From JAYOEY01 sp038116945 (GTDB lineage Bacteria > Pseudomonadota > Alphaproteobacteria > MPNO01 > UBA2964), in the NCBI GenBank assembly GCA_038116945.1, contig JAYOEY010000002.1:1-64000 (forward strand): a DNA stretch of 64,000 nucleotides. The letters run 5' to 3'. The position numbers were made by a program, and so were the translations under genes. The notes below the pieces were generated by a model, which worked only from the letters and a program-made list of their open reading frames with translations, was not told where the DNA came from and did not search any database. Each line of letters begins with the position of its first letter. Positions within the stretch are counted from its first letter, which is position 1. Of the stretch, positions 45,505 to 54,236 are shown piece after piece.

Positions 45505-46810
45505 AACGGAAACGCCCGTGAACAGTCCCGTATTTACTGAATCCGAAACCCTGCTCGAACGGGCGCTTCGCACCATTCCGCTGGGCGCTCAGACTTTTTC
45601 CAAGAGCGCGGTCCAGTACCCGCGCGGCGTCTCGCCCTATTTCCTCGAGCGGGGGGATGGTTGTCGGGTATGGGATGTCGACGGCAACGAATATATCGAT
45701 TTCGTCAACGGGCTGTGCGCGATGACCCTGGGCTATCGCGATCCTGACGTCGATGCCGCGGTCCGGGGGCAGCTCGATCGGGGGGTCATCTTCAGCCTCT
45801 CGCACCCGCTCGAGATGCAGGTCGCCGAAACGATTGTCGAGATGGTGCCCTGCGCCGAGATGGTTCGGTTCGGCAAGAACGGTTCCGATGCGACGACCGG
45901 CGCAATTCGTCTGGCCCGCGCCTTTACCGGCCGCGACCGCATCGCCGCGTGCGGCTATCACGGCTGGCAGGACTGGTATATCGGATCGACCTCGCGCAAT
46001 CGGGGGGTTCCGCAGGCTACGCGCGAACTGACCCATGGCTTTGCTTTCAACAAGTTGGACACATTGCGCGACCTGTTCCGGAAATTTCCCGGCGAGATCG
46101 CAGCGGTTATTCTGGAACCCATGAACACGACCCGGCCCGCCCCCGGATTTCTCGAGGGCGTGCGCGACCTGTGCAAGGCCGAAGGCGCGTTGCTGGTTTT
46201 CGACGAAATGATCACCGGTTTCCGGTTCGCCGATGGCGGTGCGCAGCAACTGTTCGGCGTGACGCCCGATCTTTGCAGCCTCGGCAAGGGCATGGCGAAC
46301 GGTTATCCCCTGTCGGCGGTCGCGGGCCGGGCGGACGTGATGGCGCTGATGGAGGAGGTCTTCTTTTCGTTCACGATGGGCGGTGAAGCGCTGTCGCTCG
46401 CCGCCGCCCTGGCGACAATGGAAAAGACCAGGACGATGGCGGTTACCGCTCGCCTTGCCGAACTCGGAACCCGGCTTCAGGACGGAGTGGAGGAACGAAT
46501 CGCGCGTCACGGCTGCAGCGACTTCCTTTCCAGCGCCGGGCATCCGAGCTGGTCTTTCCTGCTGTTCGCCGATTGCGGCGACTATTCGTCCTGGGACATC
46601 AAGACGCTCTGGATGCAGGAAATTCTCGCGCGCGGAATCCTGTCGTTCGGAACCCACAACATGTCCTACGCCCACGGGCCGGCGGAAATCGACCGTCTGC
46701 TCGAAGTCTATGACGAGGTGTTTCCGGTTCTTCGCGCAGCGGTGTTAGAAAACAGGATGAACGACTATCTGCGGTGCGCCCCGCTGCAACCTCTTTTTCG
46801 GGTCCGGTGA
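45482..46810 (+). CDS. Class III aminotransferase (glutamate-1-semialdehyde aminomutase-like)
   Basis: A 442-residue PLP enzyme of fold type I. Typical blocks are RVWDVDGNEYIDFVNG, FGKNGSDATTGAIRLAR, FDEMITGFR and the PLP-Lys in CSLGKGMANGYPL. It resembles HemL but is longer at the C-terminus and embedded in the nonulosonate operon, so tetrapyrrole synthesis is unlikely; it probably transaminates a sugar or small-molecule intermediate. The ATG overlaps the previous gene by 23 bases; GTG at 45518 is an alternative. Its stop overlaps pseG. Confidence 0.83.
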   Translation: MAPATPPETETPVNSPVFTESETLLERALRTIPLGAQTFSKSAVQYPRGVSPYFLERGDGCRVWDVDGNEYIDFVNGLCAMTLGYRDPDVDAAVRGQLDRGVIFSLSHPLEMQVAETIVEMVPCAEMVRFGKNGSDATTGAIRLARAFTGRDRIAACGYHGWQDWYIGSTSRNRGVPQATRELTHGFAFNKLDTLRDLFRKFPGEIAAVILEPMNTTRPAPGFLEGVRDLCKAEGALLVFDEMITGFRFADGGAQQLFGVTPDLCSLGKGMANGYPLSAVAGRADVMALMEEVFFSFTMGGEALSLAAALATMEKTRTMAVTARLAELGTRLQDGVEERIARHGCSDFLSSAGHPSWSFLLFADCGDYSSWDIKTLWMQEILARGILSFGTHNMSYAHGPAEIDRLLEVYDEVFPVLRAAVLENRMNDYLRCAPLQPLFRVR

Positions 46811-48294
46811 TGCAGGCGCCGTCCCGCCGCGCCCTGTTCCGCGCTGATGCCTCTCCTGCGATCGGCGGCGGGCACGTCATGCGATGCCTGACGCTTGCAA
46901 ACGAACTGGCAAGGAGGGGGTGGGAATGTCGCTTCGCATCGGTCGGGGAAACGACGCGGACCGTGCCGGCAGCTTTCTTCGCAGATCATGAAATTCACCG
47001 TCTGCCCGCCGATGCGGCCGCGGACCCGGACCGTCTTCCCGATGGCGACTGGGATCTCCTCGTGGTCGATCACTACGGCCTCGATGCGGAATACGAATGC
47101 CGGGTCCGCAACCGCGCGGGGACGGTTCTGGTTCTCGACGATCTGGCCGACCGGCCGCATGACTGCGATCTTCTGCTCGATCAGAATTTCGGCCGGCGGG
47201 GCGAGGATTACCGCTCGCTCGTGCCCGGCAATGCCCGCGTCATGGCCGGCCCCGCCTATGCGCTTCTCCGGCCCGCCTTCGCGCGCCTCCGGCCGCAACG
47301 CCTGGCCGCGCTCGACAGGCCGGCTGAAAAGGTGGCGGTATCGATGGGGCTCGGCGATGCCGACGGGGCCGTGCTGACGGTGATCGAGGGGTTCGCGAAA
47401 TGCAGCGTGCCGATGGTCGCCGAGATCGTCATCGCCGCCGAAGCGGCCCACTATGCCGAGGCGAAGGAACGGGCGGCGTCCCTGGGCAGCGGGGTGCGGC
47501 TTCACACCCGCGTGGACGATATGGCGGCGCTGCTGGCGGGTTGCGATATCGCCATCGGCGCCGGTGGCGGAACAAGCTGGGAACGGTGTTGTCTGGCTCT
47601 GCCCACCATCCTGATTCCGATCGCCGACAACCAGCTTCCGGGATCGCGCGCCCTGGCTGCGGCCGGCGCCGTGCATCTTGTCGACCGCGGCGCCGAGCTG
47701 AGTGCCGACACGGTTGCCAAAGCGCTGGATCGACTGGTCCTGGAGGACGACTATCGACTCGCGATGGCAAAATTGGCGGCAGGAATTTGCGACGGGATCG
47801 GGGTGCGGCGCGTCGTTCAGGCGCTCGACCCTCCCAGGGCCCGCGACGGCGGTGCGGTCATGCTGCGGCCGGCGACCGGGGCGGATGGCGATCTGTTGCT
47901 CGAATGGCAGAGTCATCCGGGCGTCCGGCGACATTTCCGCAATCCGGCCGTGCCGACGCCCGAGGAACATTTTCGCTGGCTGGAAAGCAAGCTGTCCGAC
48001 CCGGGTTGTCTTTTCAATATCATCCAGCACGACAGCCGCCCTGCCGGTGTCGTCAGGCTCGACCGGACAGGCCCGACCGCCTTCGAAGTTTCAATCCTTG
48101 CAGCCCCGGGGAGCGAACGGCTCGGGCTGGCGCGCGCCGGTCTCCTGCTCGCGCGGGATCTTGTCCCGGACTCAAGTCTGGTCGCGGAAGTGCTGCCCGC
48201 AAACGTGGCGGCGCAAAACCTTTTCCGGTCAGCCGGCTACAAGGAAATCAGCCCGGGGCATTTCGAACAGCCGAACATGGATGCCGCCGCATGA
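46810..48294 (+). CDS. pseG: PseG hydrolase fused to PseH-like acetyltransferase
   Basis: A 494-residue fusion. Residues about 1-340 are PseG, with the signature RADASPAIGGGHVMRCLTLA at the start and GAGGGTSWERCCLALP in the second GT-B half; it removes UDP from the diacetamido-trideoxy-altrose intermediate. Residues about 350-494 are a GNAT domain (MLRPATGADGDLLLEWQSHP, then EVLPANVAAQNLFRSAGY) like PseH, which acetylates the 4-amino group just before PseG acts. The ATG overlaps the upstream stop (TGATG). Two consecutive steps are thus joined in one chain. Confidence 0.88.
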   Translation: MQAPSRRALFRADASPAIGGGHVMRCLTLANELARRGWECRFASVGETTRTVPAAFFADHEIHRLPADAAADPDRLPDGDWDLLVVDHYGLDAEYECRVRNRAGTVLVLDDLADRPHDCDLLLDQNFGRRGEDYRSLVPGNARVMAGPAYALLRPAFARLRPQRLAALDRPAEKVAVSMGLGDADGAVLTVIEGFAKCSVPMVAEIVIAAEAAHYAEAKERAASLGSGVRLHTRVDDMAALLAGCDIAIGAGGGTSWERCCLALPTILIPIADNQLPGSRALAAAGAVHLVDRGAELSADTVAKALDRLVLEDDYRLAMAKLAAGICDGIGVRRVVQALDPPRARDGGAVMLRPATGADGDLLLEWQSHPGVRRHFRNPAVPTPEEHFRWLESKLSDPGCLFNIIQHDSRPAGVVRLDRTGPTAFEVSILAAPGSERLGLARAGLLLARDLVPDSSLVAEVLPANVAAQNLFRSAGYKEISPGHFEQPNMDAAA

Positions 48295-48986
48295 CCGGCT
48301 ATCTGGTGGCCGCCATAAAGCCCTGGAATGTCGATGCCTTTCAGCGTCATACGCCGTCGTTTCCGGGCGAGTGGTCTCTCGTTGACGACCCGGCCGACCT
48401 GACGCTCGAGCTGATCGAACGACTGCAACCTCGTTACGTCTTCTTTCCGCACTGGTCCTGGAAAGTACCGCCGGAAATTCTCTCTGCCGTCGAGTGCGTC
48501 TGTTTCCACATGACCGACGTTCCCTATGGCCGGGGCGGGAGCCCGTTGCAGAACCTGATCCTCAACGGACATAATGCGACCATGCTCTCAGCGCTTCGGA
48601 TGGTCGACGAGATGGATGCCGGCCCGGTATACGCAAAGACCGGACTGGATCTTTCGGGACGCGCACAGGAAATCTACGAGCGCGCGGCGAACCTGATCTA
48701 CGAACTGATAGGCGATATCGTTGCGCGGGAACCCGAGCCGGTGACACAGGCCGGCGACGTCGTGGTCTTTTCGCGTCGGTCGCCGGAGCAAAGCCTGCTT
48801 CCGACCAAGGGAACTCTTGAGGCGCTTTTCGATCACATCCGCATGCTCGATGCCGAGACCTATCCGCGGGCCTTCCTCAGATACGGCGATTTTCAGCTCG
48901 AATTCGATCACGCGGAACTGGCCGGGGACAGGATCACCGCACGGGTTCTGATCCGGCCGGCAAATACCGAAAAGGACAGAAAATGA
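48291..48986 (+). CDS. Formyltransferase (methionyl-tRNA formyltransferase-like)
   Basis: A 231-residue formyl_trans_N-type protein, too short to be Fmt (about 310). The folate-site motif reads FHMTDVPYGRGGSP and the downstream Asp lies in DEMDAGPVY. By eye, the Asn two residues before the His in the canonical N-x-H triad is Cys here (C-F-H). Proteins like this sit in nonulosonate loci and are expected to N-formylate an amino sugar with 10-formyl-tetrahydrofolate. It overlaps pseG and the deacetylase gene by four bases each. The longer upstream in-frame extension is pseG antiframe and is rejected. Confidence 0.82.
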   Translation: MTGYLVAAIKPWNVDAFQRHTPSFPGEWSLVDDPADLTLELIERLQPRYVFFPHWSWKVPPEILSAVECVCFHMTDVPYGRGGSPLQNLILNGHNATMLSALRMVDEMDAGPVYAKTGLDLSGRAQEIYERAANLIYELIGDIVAREPEPVTQAGDVVVFSRRSPEQSLLPTKGTLEALFDHIRMLDAETYPRAFLRYGDFQLEFDHAELAGDRITARVLIRPANTEKDRK

Positions 48987-49675
48987 GCCAGTCCGTACTG
49001 GTTGTCGCCGCGCACCCGGACGACGAGGTGCTCGGGGTCGGCGCTACGATCGCGCGTCATGCATCATCCGGCGATACGGTCCATGTTTTGATACTGGCGG
49101 ACGGCGAGTCTTCCCGCGCGGCGCAGGGGTCCGATACGGCCGGCGCGGTTGAAGCGCGGAACGACGCGGCAAAAGCAGCGGCGCGTATTCTGGGGGCTCA
49201 GCCGCCCCGTTTTGCGGGTCTGCCCGACAACCGGCTTGACGGGCAGGACCTGCTTGACGTCGTTCAGGTCATTGAGGACGCGATCTCCCGGACGACGGCA
49301 TCGATTATCTATACCCATCATGGGGGCGACCTGAACATCGACCACGCGGTTGCGCACCGGGCGACCCTGACGGCCTGCCGCCCCCTGCCCGGAAGCACGG
49401 TTCGTGAGATCTATGCCTTTGAAACCCCGTCCAGCACGGAATGGGAATCGATAGAACAGACCGGCGGTTTCCGGCCCAACCACTGGGTAGAAATAACGTC
49501 GTCGCTGGACAGAAAAATGGCCGCGCTCGATGCCTACGCGTCGGAGATGCGTCCGTTTCCGCATGCCCGGTCGCGCGAGGCCATCGAGGCGCTGGCGCGG
49601 CTGAGAGGCTGCCAGGCCGGCGTGGCGGCGGCTGAAGCATTCGCCGTCCTTCGCTCGATCCGGCTTTGCGCCTAG
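48983..49675 (+). CDS. PIG-L/LmbE family N-deacetylase
   Basis: A 230-residue zinc deacetylase. The motif AAHPDDEVLG is near residue 10 and the second metal motif NIDHAVAHRAT near 115, giving the usual His-Asp-His zinc set. It should remove an N-acetyl group from a sugar. Direct coupling to the formyltransferase (ATGA overlap) suggests acetyl is replaced by formyl on the nonulosonic acid or its precursor. A 96-base gap follows, with no gene. Confidence 0.87.
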   Translation: MSQSVLVVAAHPDDEVLGVGATIARHASSGDTVHVLILADGESSRAAQGSDTAGAVEARNDAAKAAARILGAQPPRFAGLPDNRLDGQDLLDVVQVIEDAISRTTASIIYTHHGGDLNIDHAVAHRATLTACRPLPGSTVREIYAFETPSSTEWESIEQTGGFRPNHWVEITSSLDRKMAALDAYASEMRPFPHARSREAIEALARLRGCQAGVAAAEAFAVLRSIRLCA

Positions 49676-49771
49676 CTCGCCATGGTCGCGGTCGTCAGTC
49701 CGGATGCCGCATCCCGACCCGCTTCTGCGGAAGCCGGGAAACCCCTTTCATTCTGAATTCATAGAAGCTTG

Positions 49772-51127
49772 ATGAAGATACTTATCCACGTCGACTCCCT
49801 TATTCGCGACTTCGCCCATCTGGGGGTGCTGGCCGAACTCCTGACGCGGATGGGGCACAACGTCCAGCTCAGCTCGCGAATGACGACGATCCCCCTTATC
49901 AGGCTCTGGCGGCCGGATCACATTATCCACAGCCTGGGGGATCAGATCGGGGGTCTCTTCGATGCCGGGCTCATGGGCCGGAAGGGCGTCGAGGTTTCTT
50001 TTATTCCGCAGGAAGGCAGCGAGCGGCACGAACTCAACCGTCAGTTCATTTACAACCGGGTTCTCGAACCGGACTGTCTCGACAGGATCGCCCATATTTT
50101 CTGCTGGAACGACGCGCACCGGCAATGGCTCCTGTCGCGCGACGCCGGTCTCGGAGACCGGCTTTCGGTCGTGGGCAACCCCCGTCTCGACATCGCAAAA
50201 TTCTGGAGCGGCGGCGGCAAGCCCCGCCAACGCATCCGTATCGGGTTCGTCGGCCGCTTTCCGTTTATCAACAAGTACAATCGGCCCGATTTTCTCGAAC
50301 TCCTGACCATGGGCGACCGTCCGCTTTGCTCGAAAGACGATTGCGACTGGGATGAGCTCGAAGCCAGCACAGAGGCGATCCTAAGCCAGGTCGCCACGTA
50401 TTCGCGCTACTGCCAGCTCATTCATTACTTCATGGCCAATACGGACTACGAGGTGAGCCTGCGGCCGCATCACGAGGAAGCGGCGCGCGGGCCGGCGTTC
50501 AATGCGCTCAAGGCGGCCTACGGCGACCGGGTCGAGATCGATCACGGGTTCTCGATCTACGAATGGGCCAGCGGCCTCGACGCCATCCTGACAACCGCAT
50601 CCCTGACCTTCGCCGAAGCCTACATTGCCGGGGTCCCGGTGATCTCCATCGACAAGCTGACGCGCGTCAGCGACTATCTCGGCTTCGAAGCCAGGGAAAT
50701 CCTGAACTCCTATGATCGACGGTTCGTTCCCGATACTTACGACGAACTCATGCAGACGCTTGAAGACTGCCTCGCAGATGGTTTCGTGCCGCCTAAAGTT
50801 CCCGGCATGGAAACCTATATGAAAGAGGATTTCAGCCATCCCTATACGGGGTCATCGCTCCTCAAGATCGCGCGTACCATCGATAAAAGGGTTCGCGCCG
50901 CAGGCAGCGTCGGCGGGCCCAGCCTCGTGCCGGCATGGCTGGTGCAGCAGTCGTACTGGGTGCAGCTGTTCCGTTATCATGGCAACCAGCCGAGTGTCGG
51001 GATAGACAAGCATTACCATCCGTCGCCGCATCGTACGCCCGATTACATCGGCCGCATCGTCGCGAACATCCTGGCCGAGGAAGCGGCGGAAGCCGATCGG
51101 AAGACCGGCGCATCCGAGGCGGCGTAA
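49772..51127 (+). CDS. Surface carbohydrate biosynthesis protein, probable GT-B transferase
   Basis: A 451-residue protein beginning MKILIHVDSLIRDFAHLGVL. It has two Rossmann-like halves. The second half holds VSLRPHHEEA, DHGFSIYEWASGLDAILTTA and TFAEAYIAGVPVISID, a pattern of GT-B-like surface-carbohydrate proteins related to CDP-glycerol glycerophosphotransferases. It could transfer the nonulosonic acid or another activated unit. ATG at 49772 is preferred to the TTG three bases earlier. It is four bases ahead of pseI. Confidence 0.7.
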   Translation: MKILIHVDSLIRDFAHLGVLAELLTRMGHNVQLSSRMTTIPLIRLWRPDHIIHSLGDQIGGLFDAGLMGRKGVEVSFIPQEGSERHELNRQFIYNRVLEPDCLDRIAHIFCWNDAHRQWLLSRDAGLGDRLSVVGNPRLDIAKFWSGGGKPRQRIRIGFVGRFPFINKYNRPDFLELLTMGDRPLCSKDDCDWDELEASTEAILSQVATYSRYCQLIHYFMANTDYEVSLRPHHEEAARGPAFNALKAAYGDRVEIDHGFSIYEWASGLDAILTTASLTFAEAYIAGVPVISIDKLTRVSDYLGFEAREILNSYDRRFVPDTYDELMQTLEDCLADGFVPPKVPGMETYMKEDFSHPYTGSSLLKIARTIDKRVRAAGSVGGPSLVPAWLVQQSYWVQLFRYHGNQPSVGIDKHYHPSPHRTPDYIGRIVANILAEEAAEADRKTGASEAA

Positions 51128-51131
51128 GGCA

Positions 51132-52208
51132 ATGGCGGCGGGCAAGAAATCCACGTCCGGTCCGGTCGTCGTCGGTGGCCGGGTCATCGGACCCGGCGAA
51201 CCGCCATGGATGGTGGCGGAACTGTCCGCCAACCATAACGGAGACATCGATCGCGCCCTGGAGCTGATGCGAACAGCAAAAACGGCGGGCGCGGACGCGG
51301 TCAAGCTGCAGACCTATACCGCCGATACAATGACCATCGATTGCGACGCCGACGATTTCAGGATTTCCGGCGGACCGTGGGACGGCTACACGCTTTACGA
51401 TCTCTATCGCGAAGCGCATACGCCCTGGGAATGGCACGACGCGCTGTACGAAGAAGGCCGCCGTCTCGGGCTGACGGTATTCTCCACGCCGTTCGATGCC
51501 AGCTCGGTCGAGCTGCTCGAGCGACTCGGCAACCCGGTATACAAAATCGCCTCGTTCGAGCTGGTCGACCTGCCGCTGATCGCATACGTCGCGAAAACCG
51601 GGAAACCCATGATCATGTCGACCGGCATGGCGTCGCTGGGAGAAATAGAGGATGCGGTGACGTGCGCACGCGACAACGGCTGCGATGCGCTGGTCTTGCT
51701 GCACTGCGTCAGCGCCTATCCGGCGCCGCCGGCCGACGCAAACCTGCGGACGCTGTCTCATCTCGCCGAGGCTTTCGGCGTTGCAACCGGGCTTTCCGAT
51801 CATACGCTGGGCGGCTCGGTCGCCGTCGCCGCCGCGGCGCTCGGGGCGTGCGTAATCGAAAAGCACTTCACCATGCGCCGTGCGGATGGCGGTCCCGACT
51901 CCGGATTTTCGATGGAACCCGAAGAGTTCGCGGCCATGGCGGCGGATTGCCGGACGGCGGCCGCTGCGACCGGCCGAATCCATTACGAGCGGGAATCGTC
52001 CGAACAGGAGAACGTCATATTCAGAAGATCGATTTACGCGGTGCGCGACATCGCGGCGGGAGAACGGTTCACCGAACAGAATATCCGCATCATCCGCCCC
52101 GGACACGGGCTGGCGCCGAAATATTTTCCGGACGTTCTGAACCGGAGCGCCGCCAGGCCCGTGACGAGAGGCACGCCCGTATCGTGGTCGCTGGTCGCCG
52201 ATGACTGA
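51132..52208 (+). CDS. pseI: Pseudaminic acid synthase
   Basis: A 358-residue NeuB-family synthase. The barrel begins MVAELSANHNGDIDRALEL, followed by AVKLQTYTADTMT and DLYREAHTPWEWH, which favours PseI over sialic or legionaminic acid synthases. STGMASLGEIEDA and GLSDHTLG complete the PEP-binding site. The C-terminal SAF (antifreeze-like) domain includes RRSIYAVRDIAAGE. It condenses PEP with the 6-deoxy-diacetamido hexose to form the nine-carbon acid. It overlaps the next gene by eight bases. Confidence 0.9.
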   Translation: MAAGKKSTSGPVVVGGRVIGPGEPPWMVAELSANHNGDIDRALELMRTAKTAGADAVKLQTYTADTMTIDCDADDFRISGGPWDGYTLYDLYREAHTPWEWHDALYEEGRRLGLTVFSTPFDASSVELLERLGNPVYKIASFELVDLPLIAYVAKTGKPMIMSTGMASLGEIEDAVTCARDNGCDALVLLHCVSAYPAPPADANLRTLSHLAEAFGVATGLSDHTLGGSVAVAAAALGACVIEKHFTMRRADGGPDSGFSMEPEEFAAMAADCRTAAAATGRIHYERESSEQENVIFRRSIYAVRDIAAGERFTEQNIRIIRPGHGLAPKYFPDVLNRSAARPVTRGTPVSWSLVADD

Positions 52209-53496
52209 CACGTCGCTTGCGCTGTTCGGCGGCCCGCCCGCCGTCACCCGGCCGCTTGAGCCGTACCGCTCGGTCGGTACCGAAGAGGCCGAGGCCCTCA
52301 GGGCGGTCATCGACGACAACTGCCTGTCGGGTTTTTACGGCTCGTGGGGCGCGGAGTTCCTGGGGGGGCCGCGCATCCGGGCATTCGAGGAGAGATGGGC
52401 GGAGCGGTTCGGCGGTCGCTTTGCGATTTCGTCGAACAGCGCGACCTCGAGCCTGTTTTCCGCGATGGCGGCGATAGGGATCAGCCCCGGCGACGAGGTG
52501 ATCGTCCCGCCGACGACGATGTCGGCCAGCGTCATGGCGCCTCTGCTTTACGGCGGCATCCCCGTCTTCGCCGATATCGAAGACGAAACGTTCTGCCTCG
52601 ATCCGGAAGCGGTCGAAGCTGCGATTACGCCGCGCACGAAGGCGATAATCGTCGTCAATCTTTTCGGTCATCCCGCTCAGCTCGCACGGCTGCGGGATAT
52701 CGCCGACAGGCACGGTCTGTACCTCGTCGAGGACAACGCCCAGGGCCCGCTCGCTGAAGAATACGGCCGCCCTGCCGGCTCTGTCGGCCACATCGGAATC
52801 TTCAGCCTGAACTATCACAAGCACATTCATACCGGCGAGGGCGGCATGTGCCTGACCGACGACGAAACGCTCGCCGGACGGCTCAGAATGGTGCGCAATC
52901 ACGGCGAGAACTGTATCGACGACAGCGGCGTCAACGACATAACCAACCTGGTCGGCTTCAACTTCCGCATGACGGAAATGAGCGCCGCCATCGGGCTGGT
53001 GCAGCTCGACCGGATCGATGCGCATGTCGAAAAGCGGATCGCGCTCGCCGAAGCGCTGTCCGGGGGTCTGCGGAATCTCGAAGGCATTACGCCGCCCGCC
53101 GTACGCTCCGATTGCCGACACGTGTATTACACCTGGACCTTCAAGCTCGACGAAGCCGCGCTCGGCGTCGACCGCGAGACGTTTCTTCAGGCCCTGCGGG
53201 CGGAAGGCTTTCCGGCCTATGGCGGTTATGTCGAGCCGCTTTATCGTCTTCCCCTGTTCCAGAGGCGTCAGGCGATCGGTCGCGACGGGTTTCCCTTTAC
53301 CCTGACCGACAGGTCCTACGAAGGCGAGTTGTGCCCGGTTGCGGAAAGGCTTTACCGGCACGAGTTCGCGCTATTCGAGACCTGCGCCTTCGATGTGGAC
53401 GATGAACTCGCCCGGCAGTTCGTGGCGTCGGTCCGCAAGGTTCATGAGAACCGCGACGCCCTGGCGCGGGCCGCTGCCGTTCGAAACAGAAACTGA
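52201..53496 (+). CDS. DegT/DnrJ/EryC1/StrS family aminotransferase
   Basis: A 431-residue sugar aminotransferase. It has FAISSNSATSSLFSAMAAIG, VEDNAQGPLAEEYG and the PLP-Lys in NYHKHIHTGEGGM (about 207). It is longer than PseC and resembles AHBA-synthase/StrS-like members. Together with PseC and the class III enzyme it is the third aminotransferase of the operon, so more than one amino sugar or amino substituent is probably made. Overlaps on both sides show tight coupling. Confidence 0.87.
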   Translation: MTDTSLALFGGPPAVTRPLEPYRSVGTEEAEALRAVIDDNCLSGFYGSWGAEFLGGPRIRAFEERWAERFGGRFAISSNSATSSLFSAMAAIGISPGDEVIVPPTTMSASVMAPLLYGGIPVFADIEDETFCLDPEAVEAAITPRTKAIIVVNLFGHPAQLARLRDIADRHGLYLVEDNAQGPLAEEYGRPAGSVGHIGIFSLNYHKHIHTGEGGMCLTDDETLAGRLRMVRNHGENCIDDSGVNDITNLVGFNFRMTEMSAAIGLVQLDRIDAHVEKRIALAEALSGGLRNLEGITPPAVRSDCRHVYYTWTFKLDEAALGVDRETFLQALRAEGFPAYGGYVEPLYRLPLFQRRQAIGRDGFPFTLTDRSYEGELCPVAERLYRHEFALFETCAFDVDDELARQFVASVRKVHENRDALARAAAVRNRN

Positions 53497-54236
53497 TGCC
53501 CGGAGTGGTGGCAAGCATCGAGGCGCGCATGGGCTCCTCGAGATTTCCCGGCAAGGTGCTCACCGATATTGCCGGCCAGCCGAGCCTGACGCGTTTGCTG
53601 ACCCGGCTGCGGTCGGCGAAGCGGCTCGACGGCATCGTTCTCGCCACTTCCGCCCATGCCGCCGACGATCCGGTCGAAGAATGGGCGCGTGCGCAGAATC
53701 TTCCCTGCTTTCGCGGCAGCGAAGACGATGTGCTCAACCGGGTGGTCGAAGCCCACCGAATGATGGACAGCGATATCATTGTCGAGATAACGGGCGATTG
53801 TCCGCTCGCCGATCCCGAGCTGATCGATCAGGGAATCGACACATTCCTGGTCAATGATTGCGACGTTGTCAGCAACTGCTACCACCTCAGCTACCCGATG
53901 GGCGCCGATGTCCAGGTTTTTCGGCGCGCCGATCTGGAATGGGTGGAAAGCAATATCGGCGACCCGGCGGTGCGCGAGCATGTCTCGCTATATTTTTACG
54001 AAAACCCCGAACGCTACCGCATCATCCACATGCGGGCGCCGGCACGCTGCCATGGCCCCGACCTCCGGTTCCAGTTCGATTATCCCGAGGACCGCGAATT
54101 CATAGAAGCCGTATATCGGCGTCTCGAACCGCAGTTCGGGCCCGTCTTTGGCGTCGCCGAAGTGATGGAATTGCTTCGGCGCGAGCCCGAGCTGGCTGAA
54201 ATCAACCGGCACTGCGAAGAGCGCCCGGTACGCTGA
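53496..54236 (+). CDS. SpsF-type cytidylyltransferase, copy 2
   Basis: A 246-residue paralogue of the protein at 44752-45504. It starts VVASIEARMGSSRFPGKVLT and has EITGDCPLADPELID. It lies closer to pseI than copy 1 and could be the CMP-pseudaminate synthetase, with copy 1 activating a second acid or a phosphonate-like group. TGATG overlaps tie it to both neighbours. Confidence 0.82.
   Translation: MPGVVASIEARMGSSRFPGKVLTDIAGQPSLTRLLTRLRSAKRLDGIVLATSAHAADDPVEEWARAQNLPCFRGSEDDVLNRVVEAHRMMDSDIIVEITGDCPLADPELIDQGIDTFLVNDCDVVSNCYHLSYPMGADVQVFRRADLEWVESNIGDPAVREHVSLYFYENPERYRIIHMRAPARCHGPDLRFQFDYPEDREFIEAVYRRLEPQFGPVFGVAEVMELLRREPELAEINRHCEERPVR

Noticed and set aside
45482..46810. HemL for tetrapyrrole synthesis
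   Set aside because: Embedded in and coupled to the nonulosonate operon; a sugar-pathway class III aminotransferase is more likely.
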